Positions 48,618 to 56,874 are shown, counted from the first letter of the stretch. The stretch: DNA of 64,000 bases from Actinomadura rifamycini DSM 43936 (GCF_000425065.1 NZ_AULB01000012.1:186001-250000), one strand, 5' to 3'. Numbers and translations are program-made. The notes: generated by a model from the letters alone, not told the origin.

Positions 48618-49424
48618 ATGTCAACCACGGCTTCCCTCGGCGTCATCGGCGGCTCCGGCTTCTACTCCTTCCTCGACGACATCGAGGAGGTGCGCGTCGA
48701 CACCCCGTACGGCCCGCCCAGCGACCCCGTCGCCGTCGGCGAACTCGCCGGACGCCGCGTCGCGTTCATCCCCCGCCACGGCCGCGACCACCGGTACCCG
48801 CCGCACCGCATCCCCTACCGCGCCAACCTGTGGGCCCTGCGCACCCTCGGGGTGAGGCAGGTCCTCGCCCCCAGCGCCGTCGGCTCCCTCACCCCCGACC
48901 TCGGCCCCGGCACCCTCGCGATCCCCGACCAGCTCGTCGACCGCACGTCCGGACGTCCGCAGACCTACTACGACGAGGGAGCCGCCGTCCACGTCTCCTT
49001 CGCCGACCCGTACTGCCCCCACGGCCGCCGCACCGCCCTCAAGGCCGCCCGCTCCGCCGGCTGGGACCTCGCCGACGACGGCACCCTCGTCGTCATCGAG
49101 GGCCCCCGCTTCTCCACCCGCGCCGAATCCCGCTGGTTCGCCGGTCAGGGCTGGACGCTGATCGGCATGACGGGCCACCCGGAAGCCGTCCTCGCCCGCG
49201 AGCTCGCGCTCTGCTACACGCCCCTGTGCCTCGTCACCGACCTCGACGCCGGCATCGAAGAAGGCGAGGGCGTCACGATGGACGAGGTCCTGCGGGTGTT
49301 CGGCGAGAACGTCGGCCGCCTCAGATCCCTCGCCGCCGACATCGTCACCGCGCTCCCCACCGAACGCGACTGCCCCTGCCCGAACGTCCTCGACGGCATC
49401 GACCTCCCCCTCCAACTCCCCTGA
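48618..49424 (+). CDS. 5'-methylthioadenosine (MTA) phosphorylase family protein
   Basis: A 268-residue PNP/MTAP-family enzyme: LGVIGGSGFYSFLDD at the start, IPRHGRDHRYPPHRIPYRANLWAL, and the late GMTGHPEAVLARELALCY with VTDLDAG. It splits methylthioadenosine, a by-product of polyamine synthesis, with phosphate to adenine and methylthioribose-1-phosphate; methylthioinosine is an alternative substrate. ATG 48618 is preferred over ATG 48600 because the -10 would cover the latter. Confidence 0.9.
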   Translation: MSTTASLGVIGGSGFYSFLDDIEEVRVDTPYGPPSDPVAVGELAGRRVAFIPRHGRDHRYPPHRIPYRANLWALRTLGVRQVLAPSAVGSLTPDLGPGTLAIPDQLVDRTSGRPQTYYDEGAAVHVSFADPYCPHGRRTALKAARSAGWDLADDGTLVVIEGPRFSTRAESRWFAGQGWTLIGMTGHPEAVLARELALCYTPLCLVTDLDAGIEEGEGVTMDEVLRVFGENVGRLRSLAADIVTALPTERDCPCPNVLDGIDLPLQLP

Positions 49425-49440
49425 CCCGCCGGATTCCCAG

Positions 49441-49476
49441 CCCGGCCGTCGAGTCGTCCCGCACCCGACGGCCGGG
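49441..49476 (+). terminator. Terminator after the MTA phosphorylase gene
   Basis: CCCGGCCGTCG (49441-49451) and CGACGGCCGGG (49466-49476) are perfect 11-base arms with a 14-base loop, 16 bases after the stop. No T-run. Confidence 0.6.
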
Positions 49477-49516
49477 GCGAGCACACCCGAGCCCGCTCAA
49501 CCCACCGGAGAAGCAG

Positions 49517-50209
49517 GTGACCCGCCCGACGCTCCCGCCCCGCCTGCGCCGACCGCTCGCGACACTGTTCGCCGCGGCCGCCGCGTGGCTCGCCCTGCTC
49601 ACCCTGCGCCCCGGCCCGCCCCCGACCGTCCAGGTCCTCGCCGCCGCCCGCGACCTCCCCGCCGGAGCGACCCTGGCACCGTCCGACGTCCGTCCCGTCC
49701 CCTTCCCCGCCGGGGCCGCGCCGTCCGGCGCCCTCCGCTCGGGCGCCGCCGGACGCGTCCTCGCGGGCCCCATGCGCCGCGGCGAACCGCTCACCGACGT
49801 CCGCGTCATCGGCGACCGCCTGCTGCGCGGCCACGGCCCCGGCAAGGTCGCCGCCCCGGTCCGCATCGCCGACGCCGACACCGTCCGCCTCGTCCGCCCC
49901 GGCGACCGCATCGACGTCCTGGCCGCCCCGCCCGAAGGTCTCGCCGTCCCCGAACCACCCGGAGAAACCCCACCCGACCTCCCGCACCACACCCCGGCCG
50001 CCGCTCCCTCCGCCCGTCCGGCAGGCGACGCGTCACCGTGGGGCGGCGCGCGCGTGGTGGTGTCGTCCGTCCCGGTGATCGCAGTACCGGCCGCCGACGA
50101 GAAAGCGACCCGCGACGGCGCCCTCCTGGTCCTCGCCACCACCAGATCCCAAGCCTCCGCCCTGGCCGGAGCCCGAACGGACCTCTCCGTAACGATCGCC
50201 CCCACCTGA
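49517..50209 (+). CDS. SAF-domain protein, CpaB/RcpC-like
   Basis: A 230-residue protein: basic N-terminus (TRPTLPPRLRRP), one membrane helix (about 14-30), then a SAF domain, VQVLAAARDLPAGATLAPSDVRPVPFP, and the RcpC-like continuation VRIADADTVRLVRPGDRIDVLAAPP. The tail ends VLATTRSQASALAGARTDLSVTI. CpaB proteins belong to Flp/Tad pilus assembly, but no other tad genes are near, as is usual for this lone actinobacterial version. GGAG six to seven bases before GTG 49517 sets the start. Confidence 0.82.
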   Translation: MTRPTLPPRLRRPLATLFAAAAAWLALLTLRPGPPPTVQVLAAARDLPAGATLAPSDVRPVPFPAGAAPSGALRSGAAGRVLAGPMRRGEPLTDVRVIGDRLLRGHGPGKVAAPVRIADADTVRLVRPGDRIDVLAAPPEGLAVPEPPGETPPDLPHHTPAAAPSARPAGDASPWGGARVVVSSVPVIAVPAADEKATRDGALLVLATTRSQASALAGARTDLSVTIAPT

Positions 50210-50317
50210 ACCCCGGCCCCGAGGGCAGCCGACCGGCACGGAGGCGTCCGGCTTCACGATCACTCACCTGAGCGCGGGTGAAAGCGCTCAACCCGGCCGC
50301 GGGGGGATGGGTGCGAC

Positions 50318-50347
50318 TTGGCGAAATGGGTGGGGAAACCATACGAT
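50318..50347 (+). promoter_or_regulatory. Promoter of mscL
   Basis: TTGGCG (50318-50323), an 18-base spacer and TACGAT (50342-50347) lie about 95 bases before the mscL ATG. Just upstream, TGAGCGC (50269-50275) and GCGCTCA (50284-50290) are perfect inverted arms that could be an activator site or the end of the previous transcript. Confidence 0.5.
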
Positions 50348-50441
50348 CCGTGACCGTTCCGGTGCGTGCTGTTCGGGTTGTGCCGGGCGGTTCAGCGGCG
50401 CGTTCCTATGGGCGCGTCACCCCCGAGGAGTGGAGCGTTCA

Positions 50442-50852
50442 ATGGGTGGTTTCAAGAAGTTCCTGCTGCGCGGCAACCTGGTCGACCTCGCGGTCGCGTT
50501 CGTGGTCGGCGCGGCGTTCGCGAGCCTCGTGAAGGACTTCGCCGACTCGTTCATCAACCCGCTGATCGCGCTGATCGGGGGCGAGCCCGACTACACCGGC
50601 CTCGCCGTGACCGTCAACGGGACGAAGTTCCCGTACGGGATCTTCCTCACCTCGGCGATCGCGTTCCTGATCACCGCGACGGTCGTGTACTTCTTCGTCG
50701 TGCTGCCGATGTCGAAGCTCATCGAGCGCATGGACCGCAACAAGGAAGTCACCGAGCGGGACTGCCCCGAGTGCCTCGGGAGCATCCCGGTCAAGGCGCG
50801 CCGCTGCCGGTTCTGCACCGCGGAGGTCACGCCCGTCCAGGCGTCCGTCTGA
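50442..50852 (+). CDS. mscL: Large-conductance mechanosensitive channel with C-terminal zinc ribbon
   Basis: A 136-residue MscL: GGFKKFLLRGNLVDLAVAFVVGAAF is the conserved N-terminal amphipathic and first membrane helix; the second helix is GIFLTSAIAFLITATVVYFFVVLP. MscL opens when membrane tension rises and protects from osmotic downshock. The C-terminal end is CPECLGSIPVKARRCRFC, two CxxC pairs forming a probable zinc ribbon in place of the usual simple helix bundle. GGAG six bases before the ATG. Confidence 0.95.
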   Translation: MGGFKKFLLRGNLVDLAVAFVVGAAFASLVKDFADSFINPLIALIGGEPDYTGLAVTVNGTKFPYGIFLTSAIAFLITATVVYFFVVLPMSKLIERMDRNKEVTERDCPECLGSIPVKARRCRFCTAEVTPVQASV

Positions 50853-50854
50853 GG

Positions 50855-51889
50855 TCAGTGGGCGCTGTCGGTCCCGTACTCCCAGTGCCACGGTTCGAAC
50901 GGATTGCTATAGGCCCACGCCGGGTGGAACCATCCGTACCGCTCGGCGTTGGCCTCCATCCACGCGAACTGGACGGACCCGGCGCTCTGGACGCCGCCGC
51001 ACAGGTCCAGGGCCTGGCCCTTGCCGTGGTTGCTGGTTCCGGGGACGGCGGCGAAGCCGGGGCGGCGCGCGTAGACGCTGTGCTGCTCGGACAGGTTGCG
51101 GTAGGCGTCCGTCACGCACATCTCGCGGCCGAACCGCTCCTTGTAGGCGGTGTTCAGCTTGTAGAACCCCAGGGCGGCGTCCGCGCGGAGCTGGTGGCCC
51201 TTCTGCGGCAGGTCGCAGAGGTACTTGGACGGGATCAGCCCGTTCGGGAACCCCTTCGCCTCGGCCACCAGGCCCTCGTCGCACTCGAGCTGCACCCGCT
51301 TCGACCGGGGGAGGTCGCCGAGCAGGCCGTTGAGCTGCTCGGTGAGTTCGGCCGACCGCTTCTTGAGCGAGGCGATGTCCTGCTCGACGCGGGCCTGCTC
51401 GACCGCGTTGCTCGACTGCAGTTCCTGCGCGGTCGACGCGAGTTCGCGGTGGCGGCCCTGGAGGTCGTCGGCACGGTCCACAAGCGCCTGCTGCGTCTGC
51501 GCGAGCATCGTGACGTCCGCGGTGGAGCGCAGCACCTGCACCGGGCTGCCGCCGCCGAAGATCGCGAGGGAGCCGGTGGCGTCCGGATGCTGGTAGGACG
51601 TGTTCGCCAGCCGGGCCACCGGCTCGCGGATCCGGTTGAGCTCGGCCTCGGCCGCGGCCAGGTCCTTCAGCGTGGTGCGCAGCTTCTCCTGCGACTCCTT
51701 GAGGGCCTGCCGGCGGTCCTTCATCTCGCCCGTGGCCTTCTCCAGCTCCTCGCGGGCCTTCGCGGCCTCGCTGCGGAGCTTCTCGAAGGCATCGGCCGGG
51801 TTGTCGGCCGCTCTCGCGACGCCGTGCGCGGAGAATATCGCCATCACCAGGAAGACCGCGGTCAGCGCAGCCGACCGGGGGTTCGGCAC
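50855..51889 (-). CDS. Exported VanY-type D-alanyl-D-alanine carboxypeptidase with coiled coil
   Basis: A 344-residue exported protein. A signal peptide (about 1-28, ending ARAAD) is followed by a coiled coil (about 30-200, e.g. EAAKAREELEKATGEMKDRRQ), then a VanY/M15 peptidase domain with the zinc motifs SNHGKGQALDL (SxHxxGxAxD type) and EPWHWEY. It probably trims peptidoglycan stem peptides. The coiled coil resembles those of cell-division hydrolase regulators, so activity may be controlled by a partner. AGGAGG eight bases before GTG 51889. It converges on mscL with two bases between stops. Confidence 0.9.
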   Translation of the reverse strand: MPNPRSAALTAVFLVMAIFSAHGVARAADNPADAFEKLRSEAAKAREELEKATGEMKDRRQALKESQEKLRTTLKDLAAAEAELNRIREPVARLANTSYQHPDATGSLAIFGGGSPVQVLRSTADVTMLAQTQQALVDRADDLQGRHRELASTAQELQSSNAVEQARVEQDIASLKKRSAELTEQLNGLLGDLPRSKRVQLECDEGLVAEAKGFPNGLIPSKYLCDLPQKGHQLRADAALGFYKLNTAYKERFGREMCVTDAYRNLSEQHSVYARRPGFAAVPGTSNHGKGQALDLCGGVQSAGSVQFAWMEANAERYGWFHPAWAYSNPFEPWHWEYGTDSAH

Positions 51890-51989
51890 GGTGGTTTTCC
51901 TCCTGATGCCCGAATGCGGATCAGCGCCAGAACGCTACCAGAACCGGGACGGGCACCCTGCGTCATCGCGGTGCCGATCCGGCGACGGT

Positions 51990-52403
51990 TCAGCGGTCGC
52001 CGCGGCCGCGCCAGCGGCACCACCGTTCGAGGAACGGGACGTCCTCCCACCTGCACTCGCGCCGCTCCCTGGACCGCTCGGCCCGCTTCGGCGCGGACGA
52101 CCTGCGCGGCGTCGCGGCCGTCGGCGCGGGCGCCCGCGGCGGCGGCGGGGTGAGGGTGTCGGCCTGCGGCCCGGCCTCCGGCGCGACGTACTTCCCGTAC
52201 GTCGGCTCCGCCGCCGGCGTCATCTGCTGGACGGGCGCCGCGGCGCGGGCCGAGCCGTCCCGGTCGCCCCCGAACGTGAACGCGCCGAGGGTCGCAAGGA
52301 CCGGCACCACCACCAGCACGCCGATGACCGCCGCCCGTCTCCGCCGGGGCGTCCGCTCTTCGGCCGTGCCCGCCTCCGACTGCCCACGATGCCGACCCGT
52401 CAC
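51990..52403 (-). CDS. Small single-pass membrane protein of unknown function
   Basis: About 137 residues from GTG 52403 (the frame is open to 52466). A basic stretch (TPRRRR) precedes one membrane helix, AAVIGVLVVVPVLATLGAF (about 27-45), then an extracytoplasmic Pro/Ala-rich linker and a basic C-terminus with RECRWEDVPFLERWCRWRG, containing two cysteines and several tryptophans. I do not recognise the family. The 100-base gap to the VanY-type gene shows nothing. Confidence 0.55.
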   Translation of the reverse strand: MTGRHRGQSEAGTAEERTPRRRRAAVIGVLVVVPVLATLGAFTFGGDRDGSARAAAPVQQMTPAAEPTYGKYVAPEAGPQADTLTPPPPRAPAPTAATPRRSSAPKRAERSRERRECRWEDVPFLERWCRWRGRGDR

Positions 52404-52601
52404 GGCACCGAAGCGTACCGAGGTCGTCGCACTCCGCCTAGCGCCATCCCCACAGATTCCGCGCACCGGATGTCAACTCATCCCACATCCGCCGCGATCG
52501 ACGGGACAGGACGGGCGAAGGGGATAAGGACGCGCGTCATCGGCGCCCGTCCTCTACCCTGTAGGTGCCGTCCGCTACGCTCGTGCGGCGAGCGACGACC
52601 G

Positions 52602-52677
52602 GCCTCCGTAGCTCAGGGGATAGAGCACCGCTCTCCTAAAGCGGGTGTCGCAGGTTCGAATCCTGCCGGGGGCGCCA
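52602..52677 (+). tRNA. tRNA-Arg (anticodon CCT)
   Basis: A 76-base cloverleaf with encoded CCA. Acceptor stem GCCTCCG/CGGGGGC, D-arm GCTC/GAGC, anticodon stem CCGCT/AGCGG enclosing CTCCTAA, so the anticodon is CCT (AGG codons), and T-arm GCAGG-TTCGAAT-CCTGC. Arginine tRNA for a rare codon in this genome. The immediately following gene is on the other strand, and no integration repeat is seen. Confidence 0.95.
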
Positions 52678-52683
52678 CCACCG

Positions 52684-53064
52684 TCAGGGGCGGGGCATCG
52701 GGGGGACTTCGGGGTGGTCCACCAGGTCGGACGCCTCGCGGCGGATGCGGTCGCGGCCCCATGCGCCGAGCGGTTCGAGGGCCTTGTTGAGGGCGCGGCC
52801 GTGCTCGGTGAGGGAGTACTCCACGCGGGGCGGCACCTCGGCGTAGACCTTGCGGTGGATCAGGCCGTCCTCCTCCATCTCGCGCAGGTGCTGGGTCAGC
52901 ATCTTCTCGCTGACGCCCGGGAGGCCGCGGCGGAGTTCGGCGAAGCGCCGGGTGCCGAGTTCGTCCAGTTCCCAGAGGATCAGGCCCTTCCACTTGCCGC
53001 TGACCACGTCGAGGGCGGCGTCGATTCCGCAGAAGTACGGTCCGCGCCTGGCCGGCTTCGTCAT
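52684..53064 (-). CDS. HxlR-family transcriptional regulator
   Basis: A 126-residue winged-helix regulator of the HxlR type: the conserved ALDVVSGKWKGLILWEL, RRFAELRRGLPGVSEKMLTQHLREMEEDGLI and PPRVEYSLTEHGRAL. HxlR proteins respond to aldehydes, quinones or oxidants; a cysteine (Cys near residue 12-14, PYFCGIDAAL) is in the position used for sensing in some members. ATG 53064 is chosen; GTG 53070 is in frame. Divergent from the imine-reductase-like gene, with a symmetric operator between them. Confidence 0.92.
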   Translation of the reverse strand: MTKPARRGPYFCGIDAALDVVSGKWKGLILWELDELGTRRFAELRRGLPGVSEKMLTQHLREMEEDGLIHRKVYAEVPPRVEYSLTEHGRALNKALEPLGAWGRDRIRREASDLVDHPEVPPMPRP

Positions 53065-53086
53065 GCGCACCCACTAACTCGAAGGT

Positions 53087-53113
53087 AAGTACCCCAGAAG
53101 ATAGTGGGTACTT
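53087..53113. promoter_or_regulatory. HxlR operator between hxlR and the reductase gene
   Basis: AAGTACCC (53087-53094) and GGGTACTT (53106-53113) are perfect 8-base inverted arms 11 bases apart. The GTAC core at each half-site is characteristic of HxlR-family operators. The site lies 22 bases from the hxlR start and 62 from the reductase start, so it can control both. Confidence 0.75.
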
Positions 53114-53175
53114 CCGGGTTCGGCGGGACGGTTCCAGCATGGAGGCGACCGATCGACGATCAAGGAGTTGCTTCC

Positions 53176-54042
53176 ATGGCGAAGACGCAGGCCCCCGTCG
53201 CGATGCTCGGGATGGGTGCGATGGGACGGGCGCTGGCCGGTGCGCTCGTGGACGCCGGGCGTCCGGTGGCGGTGTGGAACCGGACGCCGGGGAGGGCGGA
53301 CGACCTGGTCCGGCGGGGTGCCGTCGAGGCCGGGCTGCGGGACGCGGTGGCCGCGGGCGGGCCGGTGGTGGTGTGCCTGTTCGACCACGCGTCGGTGCAC
53401 GAGACGCTCGGCCCGGTGGCGGACGGGCTGTGGGGGCGCACGGTCGTGAACCTGACGACCACGACGCCGGGCGAGGCGCGGGAACTGGCCGTGTGGGCGG
53501 ACGCGCACGGGATCGCGTACCTGGACGGGGCGATCATGGCGACGCCGCCGATGATCGGCGCTCCGGGCGGGCAGATCCTCTACAGCGGGTCCCGGGAGGT
53601 GTTCGAGGAGCACCGGGAGCTGTTCGGGCTGTGGGCGGACGCGGTGTACGACGGGGCGGACGCCGGGACGGCGTCGCTGTTCGACCTCGCGATGCTGGCG
53701 GGGATGTATCCGCTGTTCAGCGGGTTCCTGCACGGGGCGGCGATGGTGCGGGCGGCGGGGATCACGGCCGCGGAGTTCGCCGCGCGGGCCGCGCCGTTCC
53801 TCGCCGCGATGACCGGGGCCCTCCCGGAGATGGCGCGGGTCGTGGACGGCGGCGGCAGCGGCGACGCGGGGCAGAGCCTCGACTGGACGGCCGCGGCGCT
53901 GGACGCGATCGCCCGGGCGAGCCGCGAGCAGGGCGTCGAGCCGGTGCCGGTCGAGATGGTCGCGGGGCTCGTCCGGCGGCAGGTCGAGGACGGGCACGGC
54001 GCCGACGACTTCGAGCGGATCATCGAGAGCATGCGGGGGTGA
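53176..54042 (+). CDS. NADPH-dependent imine reductase-like oxidoreductase
   Basis: A 288-residue member of the beta-hydroxyacid dehydrogenase/imine reductase group. The nucleotide site is VAMLGMGAMGRALAGALV with NRTPGRA, which prefers NADPH. NLTTTTPGEARELAVWA and LDGAIMATPPMIGAPGGQIL are typical of imine reductases. The catalytic Lys of hydroxyacid dehydrogenases is replaced: the central helix reads DLAMLAGMYPLFSG, as in imine reductases that use Asp or Tyr. AAGGAG nine bases before ATG. Likely induced through the HxlR operator. Confidence 0.88.
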   Translation: MAKTQAPVAMLGMGAMGRALAGALVDAGRPVAVWNRTPGRADDLVRRGAVEAGLRDAVAAGGPVVVCLFDHASVHETLGPVADGLWGRTVVNLTTTTPGEARELAVWADAHGIAYLDGAIMATPPMIGAPGGQILYSGSREVFEEHRELFGLWADAVYDGADAGTASLFDLAMLAGMYPLFSGFLHGAAMVRAAGITAAEFAARAAPFLAAMTGALPEMARVVDGGGSGDAGQSLDWTAAALDAIARASREQGVEPVPVEMVAGLVRRQVEDGHGADDFERIIESMRG

Positions 54043-54045
54043 CGG

Positions 54046-54082
54046 GGAACGCGCCGGATCCCCGAGGGGACCGGCGCGTTCC
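54046..54082. terminator. Bidirectional terminator between reductase and sialidase genes
   Basis: GGAACGCGCCGG (54046-54057) and CCGGCGCGTTCC (54071-54082) are perfect 12-base arms, with a small extra stem in the loop. It sits between two convergent stops (54042 and 54091). Confidence 0.75.
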
Positions 54083-54090
54083 GTGCGCGG

Positions 54091-55686
54091 TCAGTGCCGT
54101 CCGGGGGCGCGGACGGCGACCTCGGACAGGACGGCCCACCCGTCGGCCTGCGTGATCTCGACCGCGATCCGGTCGATCGGTGCGCCGGGGGCGGCGGGGA
54201 ACCAGGTGAGGTCGTCGCCCCAGCGGACGCGGTGGTCGAGTTCGCCGACCGTCCGCCACGTGCCGTCGGCGGCGCGGACCCGGACCGTCGCCGCTTCGGC
54301 GTGGCCGGGCTTGAGGGAGACGCCGATCTGGGCGGCGCGGGTCGGCCGGTCGAAGGCGAGCGTGTACCGGGCCGGTCCCGACCGGGGCGCCCACGCGGCG
54401 TCGTTGTAGCCGACGACCCCGTCGATCGCGCCCGCGGGGCCCACGTCCGGCCGGTCGGCGGCCGTGTACGTCAGGTCGGTGTCGATGGTGAGGCGGCCGG
54501 CGGCGTGCAGGGCGGCCAGGTCGACGCGCCTCGGGTCGGGGCGGTCGGGACGGATGCCGTGGACGTCGACGAAGTCGCCGATCAGGCGGCCGGAGGTCGA
54601 GTCGTAGCCGAGCACGAGGACGCGGCCGGGCCGCACCTCGGCGACCGCGGGGTTGGCCTGGTCGCCGGTGCCGGAGTCGTAGACGAGGTCGCGCGGGGCT
54701 CCGGTCCACGAGCGTCCGGGGTCGCGCAGGACGGCGCCGACGGTGCCGCGGCGGCTCGTGAAGCGGCCGGAGAGGTCGCCGTAGGCGAGGAAGACGTCCC
54801 CGTTGCGCAGGACCTCGGTGTGCGCGGAGGACGTCACCATGTCGATCTCGGCGGGCGCGCTCCAGGTGCGGCCGCCGTCGCGGGACCAGGATTCGCGCGA
54901 GCGGACCGCGCCCATCGTGGAGGCCGCCGTCCCGATGCGGAGCAGGGCGTGGACCGTGCCGTCGGGCAGGACGGTGAGGACGGGCTCCTGGAAGTGGGTG
55001 CCCTCCTCGGCCCCGATCGTCGCCTCGGTGCCGGCGTCCCACGTCTCGCCGCCGTCCAGGCTGCGCACGACGGTGGCGCGCTGCCAGCGGTCGTCGGGGA
55101 CGGTGCCGTAGAGGGGGATGACCAGTTCGCCGTCCGGCAGTTCCTTGACCTGCCCGTGGCTCGCCGCCCAGCCCAGCTCGTAGGTGTCGACGATGTCGGA
55201 CTCGCCGCTCATCGCGGTGCCCACCGCGACGGGCTCGGACCAGGTGGCGCCGCCGTCGTCGCTGTGCCGGACGAACGTGCCCATCGGCTCGGCGGGCGAG
55301 ACCGAGTAGTCGATCTGGAACCAGCTCAGGACGAGCCGGCCGGACGACAGCTGGGCGATCATCGGGTCGCGGTCGTCGTACGGGGAGTCGTGGGCGACCG
55401 CCGGGGAGGTCCAGGTCCGGCCGCCGTCGCGGCTCGTCAGCATGAGGAGCCGGCCGTCCTGTCCGGTGTGCCCGGCCCCTTCGCGGACGACCGTGAAGAG
55501 GGATCCGTCGTGGAGGCGCTCCATGTTGGGGAAGTGGAGCTTCTTCCCCGGGGCCGCCTGTCCCACGATCACGTCGGGCCGGTCCGGGGTCGAGGCGTCG
55601 GGCGGGGCCGCGTGCGCCACGGCGCCGGACAGGGCCGGCAGGAGCGCCGCGCCCAGGGCGATGGACATCGCTCGTTTGAACAACAT
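54091..55686 (-). CDS. Exported sialidase (GH33-type exo-alpha-sialidase)
   Basis: A 531-residue exported beta-propeller enzyme. After a signal peptide (MLFKRAMSIALGAALLPALSG...AHA) come four Asp boxes: SRDGGRTWTSP, SDDGGATWSEP, SLDGGETWDAG and SRDGGRTWSAP. Early RLHDGSLFTVVREG supplies an arginine and DDRDPMIAQL the acidic region expected in the active site. The C-terminal ~130 residues (YTLAFDRPTRAAQIGVSLKPG...) look like a carbohydrate-binding or discoidin-like domain. It would release terminal sialic acids outside the cell. ATG 55686 is chosen because the in-frame ATG at 55713 lies inside the promoter spacer; the message is probably leaderless. Confidence 0.88.
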   Translation of the reverse strand: MLFKRAMSIALGAALLPALSGAVAHAAPPDASTPDRPDVIVGQAAPGKKLHFPNMERLHDGSLFTVVREGAGHTGQDGRLLMLTSRDGGRTWTSPAVAHDSPYDDRDPMIAQLSSGRLVLSWFQIDYSVSPAEPMGTFVRHSDDGGATWSEPVAVGTAMSGESDIVDTYELGWAASHGQVKELPDGELVIPLYGTVPDDRWQRATVVRSLDGGETWDAGTEATIGAEEGTHFQEPVLTVLPDGTVHALLRIGTAASTMGAVRSRESWSRDGGRTWSAPAEIDMVTSSAHTEVLRNGDVFLAYGDLSGRFTSRRGTVGAVLRDPGRSWTGAPRDLVYDSGTGDQANPAVAEVRPGRVLVLGYDSTSGRLIGDFVDVHGIRPDRPDPRRVDLAALHAAGRLTIDTDLTYTAADRPDVGPAGAIDGVVGYNDAAWAPRSGPARYTLAFDRPTRAAQIGVSLKPGHAEAATVRVRAADGTWRTVGELDHRVRWGDDLTWFPAAPGAPIDRIAVEITQADGWAVLSEVAVRAPGRH

Positions 55687-55693
55687 AAGCCCG

Positions 55694-55723
55694 GATAAAA
55701 CACGGAATATCATTCCATGTCAA
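55694..55723 (-). promoter_or_regulatory. Promoter and operator of the sialidase gene
   Basis: On the minus strand TTGACA (55723-55718), an 18-base spacer and TTTATC (55699-55694), with ATG 55686 seven bases beyond. GGAAT-ATC-ATTCC (55704-55716) is an inverted repeat inside the spacer, so a repressor is likely. Confidence 0.6.
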
Positions 55724-55770
55724 TGGATCCGGGCTCATGCGTTTTCAGTTTTGCGACCGTGGCACAGGAT

Positions 55771-56874
55771 TCAGTGGCGGGCCTCGATCGGGTGCCGTTC
55801 TACGGCCGAACCGGCGTCCACGAAATGTACGGCGCTCCACATATTGGTCGTGCCGCAGGCATGGTTGGGAATGATGCGCAGCAGGTCCCCCACGCGAAGC
55901 CTGGACGTGCCGGGGCCGGTGAGGTAACCGTGCTCCTCGTTGGCGTTGCCGAAACGGATTCCTTCCATGGGCACGCCGTCGACGTCGCAAACGATGCCGA
56001 GAATTCCGGCCGTGGCGATGGTGTCGGAACTCATCGCTTTGATTCCCGCGTCGATGATGACCGTTCCGGGGCGCTGGGCGCTGGTGACGCGGGCGAGCAC
56101 CGTCTGCGCGCACTGCTCGACCCGCGCGCTGCCGAGCCCGACCTGGTTGGAGTCGTAGTAGACGTACGTACCGGGACGGGCCTCGGTGACGCCCTCGGCG
56201 AACGGCGCGGACGTCGCGCCCGGCGTGGAGCCCACCGAGACCAGCGGGCACGCGTGGCCGTCGGCGCGCAGCGCCTCGGCGACCTGGACGAGCGTGCGCC
56301 CCGCCAGGTCGCCCGCGGCCTCCAGCCCGGCGCGGTCGGAGCCGTGCGCGGCGAGATGGCCCTCGTGGGTGAGGACGCCCCGCAGCTCCAGCGCGGGCAG
56401 CGCGGCGATCGCGGCGGCGGCCGCCACGGCCCGGTCGGGATCGACGCCCGCCCGGTGCAGGCCGGTGTCGACCTCCAGGACGAACGGCACGGCGACGCCC
56501 GCGGCCGCGGCCGCCCGGGACAGCGGCCCGGCGGCCTCCGCCGAGTCCAGCGCGACGGTCAGCCCGCCCCGCCCGGCGGCCCGGACCGCGAAGTCGACCT
56601 TCGCGGGCCCGACGGGCTGGTGCGCCCACAGCAGATCCGCGACCCCCGCGTCCTGCAGCAGGGCGACCTCGGCGGGCGTCGCGCAGGTGAACCCGACCGC
56701 GCCGTGGGCGAGCTGGCGGCGGGCCACCGCCACGCACTTGGACGTCTTGAAGTGCGGGCGCAGCGCGACGCCGGCGCGGCCGACGGACGCCGCCATCGCG
56801 GCCAGGTTCGCCTCCATGCGGGCCCGGTCGACGAGCAGGGCGGGGGTCGCCATCTCCGCCAGCGGCACGTTCAC
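55771..56874 (-). CDS. PLP enzyme of the D-threonine aldolase / D-serine dehydratase family
   Basis: A 367-residue fold-type III (alanine-racemase-like) enzyme: TPALLVDRARMEANLAAMA, the PLP lysine region RPHFKTSKC, VDTGLHRAGVDP, GSTPGATSAP and YVYYDSNQVGLG. Near the C-terminus the metal motif reads PNHACGTTN, a His-x-Cys pair. D-serine dehydratases of the DSD1 type use His and Cys for zinc, while D-threonine aldolases use His and Asp, so a dehydratase is favoured. GTG 56874 overlaps the previous stop (GTGA). It is the last gene of a nine-gene operon. Confidence 0.88.
   Translation of the reverse strand: MNVPLAEMATPALLVDRARMEANLAAMAASVGRAGVALRPHFKTSKCVAVARRQLAHGAVGFTCATPAEVALLQDAGVADLLWAHQPVGPAKVDFAVRAAGRGGLTVALDSAEAAGPLSRAAAAAGVAVPFVLEVDTGLHRAGVDPDRAVAAAAAIAALPALELRGVLTHEGHLAAHGSDRAGLEAAGDLAGRTLVQVAEALRADGHACPLVSVGSTPGATSAPFAEGVTEARPGTYVYYDSNQVGLGSARVEQCAQTVLARVTSAQRPGTVIIDAGIKAMSSDTIATAGILGIVCDVDGVPMEGIRFGNANEEHGYLTGPGTSRLRVGDLLRIIPNHACGTTNMWSAVHFVDAGSAVERHPIEARH

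Noticed and set aside
50210..50441. A ydaO-type (c-di-AMP) riboswitch upstream of mscL
   Set aside because: The gap has an inverted repeat and GGGGAAACC, but the conserved ydaO core was not found; a simple promoter explains the region better.
52602..52677. tRNA-Arg as an attachment site
   Set aside because: No integrase gene and no repeat of the tRNA 3' end within the window.
55713..55713. ATG 55713 as the sialidase start
   Set aside because: It lies between the -35 and -10 of the best promoter and has no ribosome site; ATG 55686 leads directly into the signal peptide.
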